Source: Firmicutes bacterium CAG:646
Lineage (GTDB): Bacteria; Bacillota; Clostridia; Lachnospirales; Lachnospiraceae
Assembly (NCBI GenBank): GCA_000432335.1
Contig: HF995382.1
Span: 2,421 to 29,816, forward strand
Direction: 5' to 3'
DNA length: 27,396 nucleotides
Made by a program: the position numbers and the translations under genes. Under the pieces are notes generated by a model. That model ran no database searches and was not told where the DNA came from. It saw nothing but the letters and a program-made list of their open reading frames with translations. Below are positions 22,562 to 27,396 of the stretch, one piece after another. Each line of letters begins with the position of its first letter. Position 1 is the first letter of the stretch.

Positions 22562-23890
22562 ATGACAAAATCGGAAAAGACGGTACAGATGATCCTGTGG
22601 GGAGCGGCGGTTCTTCTGGGAGGATATCTGGGAGCCAGAGGTTTTTTGAAGCTTCGGGAGAATCCCTCGGAAAAGAGCAGGGAAATTCTGAAAATGGCTT
22701 ATGGGGCGGTGGAAGAGGAGTGTATCGCCTGGTATCTTCCGGGAAGTCTTTATGAGGAAGGAAAAAGTCAGACGTTTTTGGCGCGTGTGTGGGAACAGGT
22801 AGGGGAAGAATTTCCCCTGTTTACATATTTAAAGGAAAATAAAACGGTGGAACCGGTGATAGAGGACGAGAGTACTTGCCATGAAATTATTGAGGCAAAT
22901 GGAAAAACGATCACAGAGCGGCTGTTGGCGGAAAATCAGGGGCAGGCGGTGCGTGAAGAAAATGAGGCGGTCAGGGCAAAGTCCAGGGAAGAAGCAGGAA
23001 AATGTGTGGCAGATGGAGCACAGCAGGGGATTACGGCAGGAGAAGGTATGGATGCTGAGGAAGAAAGCCAGCCGGAAATGCCTGCGTGGACTACGGCAGT
23101 GGAAGCGCCGTCCACGAAAGATCTGTCCATGGAACAACTCAGTGATTTTAATTATCTGCTGAATAATTTTTTTGTGGTAGATCCAAATACCACTATTGAC
23201 AGCAGTCAGATGGATGCGGCTTCTTTGCTGGGGGACGATCTCACGATGAAAGGGGACAATAGCAGCCCCCAGATTCTGATTTATCATACCCATTCTCAGG
23301 AAGGCTATATTGATTCGATAGAAGGGGATGAAAATACCAGTGTGATCGGCGTGGGAAATTATCTGGAATCTATTTTGCGGGATGTGTATGGGTATCAGGT
23401 GCTCCATATTAAGGAAACCTTTGATCTGATGGGGGGAGAGTTGGATCGGAGTGAAGCGTATACGTATGCGCTTCCCGTGCTGGAACAGGTGTTGGCGGAG
23501 AATCCGTCTATCGAGGTAGTGATCGATCTGCACAGAGATGGAGTAGATGAGGATAAACATCTGGTGACGGAAATTAACGGAAAACCTACGGCGCAGGTTA
23601 TGTTTTTTAATGGATTGAGCAGGACAGTAAATAATGGCAGTCTGGATTCGCTGCCGAATCCTTATATTTCTGATAATCTCGCATTTTCTTTCCAACTGTC
23701 CTATCAGGCGGCAAAATACTACCCTCATTTTACCCGGTGTATCTATCTGAAGGGCTATCGGTATAATCTCCATGTGCGTCCCAAATCCATTTTGCTGGAG
23801 GTGGGAGCCCAGACAAATACGGTGCAGGAGGCTATGAATGCCATGGAACCCTTCAGTGTTATTTTAAATAAGGTGCTAAAAGGGGAATGA
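22562..23890 (+). CDS. spoIIP: Stage II sporulation protein P, amidase/endopeptidase
   Basis: 442-aa membrane-anchored cell-wall hydrolase of the engulfment machine (with SpoIID and SpoIIM). A single N-terminal transmembrane helix (about 10-30), a long acidic linker (about 100-195) and a C-terminal amidase_3-like catalytic domain (about 235-440) with YHTHSQEGY (H242, H244), DLHRDG and EVGAQTNT (E413). CAAAGGAGGG precedes the ATG, 75 bp after gpr. Its TGA overlaps the -35 of the lepA promoter. Confidence 0.95.
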   Translation: MTKSEKTVQMILWGAAVLLGGYLGARGFLKLRENPSEKSREILKMAYGAVEEECIAWYLPGSLYEEGKSQTFLARVWEQVGEEFPLFTYLKENKTVEPVIEDESTCHEIIEANGKTITERLLAENQGQAVREENEAVRAKSREEAGKCVADGAQQGITAGEGMDAEEESQPEMPAWTTAVEAPSTKDLSMEQLSDFNYLLNNFFVVDPNTTIDSSQMDAASLLGDDLTMKGDNSSPQILIYHTHSQEGYIDSIEGDENTSVIGVGNYLESILRDVYGYQVLHIKETFDLMGGELDRSEAYTYALPVLEQVLAENPSIEVVIDLHRDGVDEDKHLVTEINGKPTAQVMFFNGLSRTVNNGSLDSLPNPYISDNLAFSFQLSYQAAKYYPHFTRCIYLKGYRYNLHVRPKSILLEVGAQTNTVQEAMNAMEPFSVILNKVLKGE

Positions 23891-23916
23891 CAAACAGGAG
23901 AGAAACGTGCTATAAT
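23887..23916 (+). promoter_or_regulatory. Promoter of lepA
   Basis: ATGACA (23887-23892), 18 bp, TATAAT (23911-23916), just before AAGGAGG (23934-23940) and the GTG start. It gives lepA vegetative expression independent of the sporulation genes. Confidence 0.7.
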
Positions 23917-23947
23917 CAACCAATAAGAACACGAAGGAGGTACAAAA

Positions 23948-25762
23948 GTGGCAGTGATCGATCAGAGTAAGATCAGAAATTTCTGTATTATAGCGCATAT
24001 TGACCATGGAAAGTCCACATTGGCGGACCGCATTATAGAAAAAACAGGATTGCTTACAGAGCGCGAGATGCAGTCGCAGGTGTTGGATAATATGGATCTG
24101 GAGCGTGAGAGGGGTATTACCATCAAAGCGCAGACAGTGCGTATCATATATAAAGCAAAAGATGGAGAGGAGTATATTTTTAACGTCATTGATACTCCGG
24201 GACATGTGGATTTTAATTATGAGGTATCCAGAAGTCTGGCTGCCTGTGACGGCGCGGTTTTAGTGGTGGACGCCGCTCAGGGAATCGAGGCGCAGACGCT
24301 GGCAAATGTATATCTGGCTCTGGATCATGATCTGGATGTGATGCCGGTGATCAATAAGATCGATCTTCCCAGCGCTGATCCGGAACGGGTCATCAATGAG
24401 ATCGAAGATGTGATCGGGATCGAGGCACAGGATGCTCCTCAGATATCTGCCAAAATGGGGCTGAATATCGAAGAGGTTCTGGAGCAGATCGTGGAAAAAA
24501 TCCCGGCTCCCACAGGGGATCCTTCAGCTCCGCTGGAGGCTTTGATTTTTGACTCCGTATACGATTCCTATAAAGGAGTTATCGTATTTTGCAGAATCAA
24601 AGAGGGAACGCTGAAAAAAGGGATGACGGTGCAGATGATGGCTACAGGCGCTGCAGCAGATGTGGTGGAGGTAGGTTATTTTGGAGCGGGACAGTTTATT
24701 CCCTGTGAAGAACTGAGCGCCGGATTGGTAGGTTATTTTACTGCCAGTATCAAAAATGTAAAGGATACCCGGGTGGGTGATACCGTAACAGACAAAAATC
24801 GTCCCTGCGCCCAGCCGCTGCCCGGATATAAGAAAGTAAATCCTATGGTATACTGCGGTGTATATCCGGCAGACGGAGCGAAATACGGAGATCTCAGGGA
24901 TGCGCTGGAGAAGCTTCAGTTAAATGACGCGTCTCTGTTTTATGAGCCGGAGACTTCGATTGCTCTGGGATTTGGATTCCGCTGTGGATTTTTGGGGCTG
25001 CTCCATCTGGAAATCATCCAGGAACGTCTGGAGAGAGAATACAATCTGGATCTGGTAACGACGGCTCCCGGCGTTATTTACAAGGTGCATAAGACAAACG
25101 GTGAGGTGATCGATCTGACGAATCCTTCCAATCTCCCGGACCCTTCTACGATTGAGTATATGGAAGAGCCTATGGTGAAGGCAGAGATCATGGTTACCAC
25201 AGAATTTATCGGTCCCATCATGGATCTGTGCCAGGAACGAAGAGGGCAGTATCAGGGAATGGAATATATGGAGACCACCCGCGCGCTGCTCACTTATCAT
25301 ATGCCGTTAAATGAGATCATCTATGACTTCTTTGATGCGCTGAAATCCCGTTCCAAAGGCTATGCTTCTTTTGATTACGAGATGTTAGGCTATGAGCGCA
25401 GCGACTTGGTGAAACTGGATATTCTGGTAAATAAGGAAGAAGTGGATGCCCTTTCCTTTATCGTTTTTGAGGGTTCTGCTTATGAGCGGGGAAGAAAGAT
25501 GTGTGAAAAGCTGAAGGAAGAGATTCCGAGACAGCTTTTTGAGATCCCGATTCAGGCAGCAGTAGGCGGGAAGATCATTGCCCGGGAGACCGTGCGGGCG
25601 ATGAGAAAAGACGTTCTGGCTAAATGCTACGGCGGCGATATTTCCCGTAAGAAGAAACTTCTGGAAAAACAGAAAGAAGGAAAGAAGAGAATGCGTCAGG
25701 TGGGAAATGTAGAGATTCCGCAGAAGGCATTTATGAGTGTATTGAAATTGGATGAAGATTAA
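23948..25762 (+). CDS. lepA: Elongation factor 4 (LepA)
   Basis: 604-aa translational GTPase that acts on stalled or mistranslocated ribosomes. G1 AHIDHGKST (residues 16-24), G2 in RGITIKAQTV, G3 DTPGHVDF, G4 NKIDLP, G5 SAKMG; then domain II, the EF-G-like domains and the LepA-specific C-terminal domain ending in KKRMRQVGNVEIPQKAFMSV. The GTG start has AAGGAGG at 7 nt. Length is standard for the family. A strong terminator follows. Confidence 0.98.
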   Translation: MAVIDQSKIRNFCIIAHIDHGKSTLADRIIEKTGLLTEREMQSQVLDNMDLERERGITIKAQTVRIIYKAKDGEEYIFNVIDTPGHVDFNYEVSRSLAACDGAVLVVDAAQGIEAQTLANVYLALDHDLDVMPVINKIDLPSADPERVINEIEDVIGIEAQDAPQISAKMGLNIEEVLEQIVEKIPAPTGDPSAPLEALIFDSVYDSYKGVIVFCRIKEGTLKKGMTVQMMATGAAADVVEVGYFGAGQFIPCEELSAGLVGYFTASIKNVKDTRVGDTVTDKNRPCAQPLPGYKKVNPMVYCGVYPADGAKYGDLRDALEKLQLNDASLFYEPETSIALGFGFRCGFLGLLHLEIIQERLEREYNLDLVTTAPGVIYKVHKTNGEVIDLTNPSNLPDPSTIEYMEEPMVKAEIMVTTEFIGPIMDLCQERRGQYQGMEYMETTRALLTYHMPLNEIIYDFFDALKSRSKGYASFDYEMLGYERSDLVKLDILVNKEEVDALSFIVFEGSAYERGRKMCEKLKEEIPRQLFEIPIQAAVGGKIIARETVRAMRKDVLAKCYGGDISRKKKLLEKQKEGKKRMRQVGNVEIPQKAFMSVLKLDED

Positions 25763-25813
25763 AAAATGAGGCTGTTATTCTCAGCATATCTGAAAATGAC
25801 AGTCTCATTTTTT
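25761..25813 (+). terminator. Terminator of lepA
   Basis: A long stem from AAAAAATGAG (25761-25770) to CTCATTTTTT (25804-25813), with an apical CTGTTATTCTCAG/CTGAAAATGACAG part containing few mismatches, ends in a T-run. It starts within the lepA stop codon. Confidence 0.85.
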
Positions 25814-25841
25814 ATAATTTCCGGAGATCAAAGGTGAGAAG

Positions 25842-26969
25842 ATGAAGAAAGAATTGGAATTGTATATACATATTCCTTTTTGTGTAAGGAAGTGTGCGTA
25901 TTGTGATTTTCTGTCAGGTCCGGCAGATTATGAGGCGCAGAAATCCTATAAAGAAGCGCTGATCAGAGAGATTGAAAATGTGGAAAGTTTCGCAGATTCG
26001 GAGGTTTCCAGTATTTTTATAGGAGGCGGGACGCCGTCTGTATTTTCGGAACAGTGGATGGCAGAGGTCCTGGAAAAGGTATATACGCATTTTAACGTGA
26101 GACAGGATGCGGAAATTTCTATCGAGGCAAATCCGGGTACTGTGGATCTGGGAAAACTGGCGGTTTACCGACAGGCGGGAATTAATCGGATCAGTTTTGG
26201 GTGTCAGTCGGGAGATAACCGGGAATTGAAACTGTTGGGAAGAATCCATACCTGGGAGGAGTTTCTTGAAAGCTTTTCCATGGCGCGGGAGGCAGGCTTT
26301 TCCAATATCAATGTGGATCTGATGTCCGGTCTTCCGGGACAGAGTTTAGCTTCCTGGGAAGATAGTCTGTATAAAACGGCACAGCTAAAGCCGGAACATA
26401 TTTCCGCTTACAGTTTGATCATAGAAGAGGGAACCCCTTTTGCCAGTCAGAAGCTGGAACTTCCGGATGAGGAGGAAGAGCGGAACATGTATGAGCGTAC
26501 CCGGGAGATTCTGGAGAACTGGGGGTACCATCAGTATGAGATCTCAAATTATGCGCGCCCAGGGCGGGAATGCCGGCATAATCTGGGGTACTGGCAGCGG
26601 AAGGAGTATCTTGGTCTGGGGCTTGGAAGCGCTTCACTGGTAGGAGAGACAAGATTTTCCAATACCCGGAATATGGAAAATTACCTGAACAACAGCGACA
26701 GTGCGGCAAAGATACGGGAAGAGCGGGAAATTCTTACAGTGCAGGAACAGATGGAGGAGTTTATGTTTCTGGGACTTCGTATGACAGAAGGAATTTCCGT
26801 GGCGAGGTTTTACGAGATGTTTGGTATACCACTGGAGCAGGTATATGGGGAAGTTCTGGAAAAATATAAGAGAATGGAACTTTTGGAAGAGATGGGAGGG
26901 TATTTGCGCCTTACCCGGAGGGGGATCAGCGTGAGCAATCCTATCCTGGCAGATTTTCTGCTGGACTGA
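25842..26969 (+). CDS. hemW: Radical SAM heme chaperone HemW
   Basis: 375 aa. The radical-SAM cluster motif is PFCVRKCAYCDF (C14, C18, C21), then FIGGGTPS, EANPGT, NRISFGCQS and the HemN C-terminal domain (about 290-370). Length and the single-cluster motif fit HemW, the heme-trafficking paralogue of coproporphyrinogen dehydrogenase HemN, rather than HemN itself, which is longer. AAAGGTGAG lies upstream of the ATG. The lepA-hemW order is common in Firmicutes. Older annotations call this protein HemN or oxygen-independent coproporphyrinogen oxidase. Confidence 0.93.
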   Translation: MKKELELYIHIPFCVRKCAYCDFLSGPADYEAQKSYKEALIREIENVESFADSEVSSIFIGGGTPSVFSEQWMAEVLEKVYTHFNVRQDAEISIEANPGTVDLGKLAVYRQAGINRISFGCQSGDNRELKLLGRIHTWEEFLESFSMAREAGFSNINVDLMSGLPGQSLASWEDSLYKTAQLKPEHISAYSLIIEEGTPFASQKLELPDEEEERNMYERTREILENWGYHQYEISNYARPGRECRHNLGYWQRKEYLGLGLGSASLVGETRFSNTRNMENYLNNSDSAAKIREEREILTVQEQMEEFMFLGLRMTEGISVARFYEMFGIPLEQVYGEVLEKYKRMELLEEMGGYLRLTRRGISVSNPILADFLLD

Positions 26970-27001
26970 GTCATTCCTTTAGCATAAAAGATGTCTGACG
27001 G

Positions 27002-27159
27002 ATTGTTTCGTTACTGTTCATACTGCACTGTCCCGCGAGGTGTTTTGGCATGTATATGCCAAAACCCGAGACATACAAGCCAAAATTCCATTGCCGTAGG
27101 CAATCTGGAATGAATTTTGGCTCGTTACTGTGAACGGAGTGAACAGTAACATTGTTTCG
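27002..27159. mobile_element. MITE-like palindromic element with terminal inverted and direct repeats
   Basis: Terminal inverted repeats GTTACTGTTCA (27010-27020) and TGAACAGTAAC (27140-27150) bound a core of about 140 bp. It holds a perfect hairpin TTTTGGCAT/ATGCCAAAA (27043-27064) and a second, AGCCAAAATTC/GAATTTTGGCT (27078-27122), with an inner ATTGCC/GGCAAT stem. The direct repeat ATTGTTTCG flanks it (27002-27010 and 27151-27159), like a target duplication. No coding capacity. Copy number elsewhere is unknown. Confidence 0.6.
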
Positions 27160-27189
27160 CGCTGCGTAAAAGAATTGTGAAAACCGGGC

Positions 27190-27218
27190 TTGACAAGAAC
27201 ACATGTTTGGTATATGCT
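27190..27218 (+). promoter_or_regulatory. uvrA promoter with LexA-type SOS box
   Basis: TTGACA (27190-27195), 17 bp, TATGCT (27213-27218). In the spacer lies GAACACATGTTT (27197-27208), which fits the Gram-positive LexA/DinR core GAACRNRYGTTY at every position. Binding of LexA there would block RNA polymerase, so uvrA is probably SOS-induced. Confidence 0.7.
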
Positions 27219-27282
27219 GACTATAGAAACAAAATGTGAGACAGATCGATAGCAGAGGAAATGAAGAGCAAGGAGAATGACG

Positions 27283-27396
27283 ATGACAGGAGGCAATTCT
27301 GAAAAAAAATATATTAAGATCCGGGGAGCGAATGAAAATAATTTGAAGAATCTGAGTGTGGATATCCCCAGAGATAAGTTTGTAGTGCTTACGGGA
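27283..27396 (+). CDS. uvrA: Excinuclease ABC subunit A (3' end outside window)
   Basis: 38 codons are in view: after a short leader comes KYIKIRGANENNLKNLSVDI and then PRDKFVVLTG, the start of the first ABC ATPase domain of UvrA, ending just before Walker A. UvrA is the damage-recognition subunit of nucleotide excision repair. ATG 27283 is preferred because AGGAG (27271-27275) is 7 nt upstream; an in-frame ATG at 27277 is too close to it. Confidence 0.93.
   Translation, partial: MTGGNSEKKYIKIRGANENNLKNLSVDIPRDKFVVLTG

Larger units (their letters stand above)
26970..27282. other. Gene-free stretch between hemW and uvrA
   Basis: Contains a MITE-like palindromic element (27002-27159) and the uvrA promoter with a LexA-type box. 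No credible gene; minus-strand frames here run through the palindromes. Confidence 0.7.

Noticed and set aside
22829..23773. 314-aa minus-strand frame across spoIIP
   Set aside because: Antisense to spoIIP, with Ile/Arg/His-rich shadow composition and no start signal.
27018..27296. Two minus-strand frames between hemW and uvrA
   Set aside because: They run through the palindromic element and the uvrA promoter, so their translations reflect repeats, not protein.

Overview
The window reads as chromosomal DNA of a spore-forming, Gram-positive anaerobe of the Lachnospiraceae (Clostridia; Blautia- or Ruminococcus-like is my guess). The grounds are the sporulation genes gpr and spoIIP, AGGAGG-type ribosome binding sites before almost every gene, the housekeeping order holA-rpsT-gpr-spoIIP-lepA-hemW-uvrA, and moderate GC. 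Nothing was searched against a database; names rest on motifs read from the translations.

Layout. 1-4371: 3' part of ftsH, a terminator, then a two-gene unit of a GH13 amylase-type enzyme and a pentapeptide-repeat protein. 4618-9155: a compact 4.5-kb integrative element in the 3' end of a tRNA-Leu(UAA) gene, bounded by a 23-bp direct repeat. It carries a broken MBL-fold hydrolase gene, an XRE repressor, a divergent operon (unknown 106-aa protein, HUH-type rolling-circle initiator, tyrosine integrase) and two strongly structured segments that could be replication or transfer origins. 9133-9335: tRNA-Leu and tRNA-Tyr on the minus strand with their own promoter. 9702-13543: an NCS2 purine permease, a CNNM/CorC-type membrane protein behind a structured leader and terminator, a doubtful small minus-strand gene, and a YdcZ-type DMT protein. 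13553-19961: a probable operon comEA, response regulator, histidine kinase, GerMN lipoprotein, comEC. 20047-27396: holA, rpsT (opposite strand), gpr, spoIIP, lepA, hemW and the start of uvrA.

How parts work together. ComEA and ComEC are the DNA receptor and channel of transformation; a two-component system and a GerMN lipoprotein lie between them in short-spaced or overlapping order, which suggests co-expression. gpr and spoIIP serve spore germination and forespore engulfment. uvrA has a LexA-type box inside its promoter. In the element, divergent promoters with shared operator-like repeats suggest that the XRE protein holds the rep-int operon silent until induction.

The most interesting items are the minimal HUH-Rep/integrase element and a 95-bp ungapped copy of its right end lying outside its left end; the chimeric MBL gene; a MITE-like palindrome before uvrA; a long palindrome before the histidine kinase; and the unclassified structured leader before the CNNM gene.
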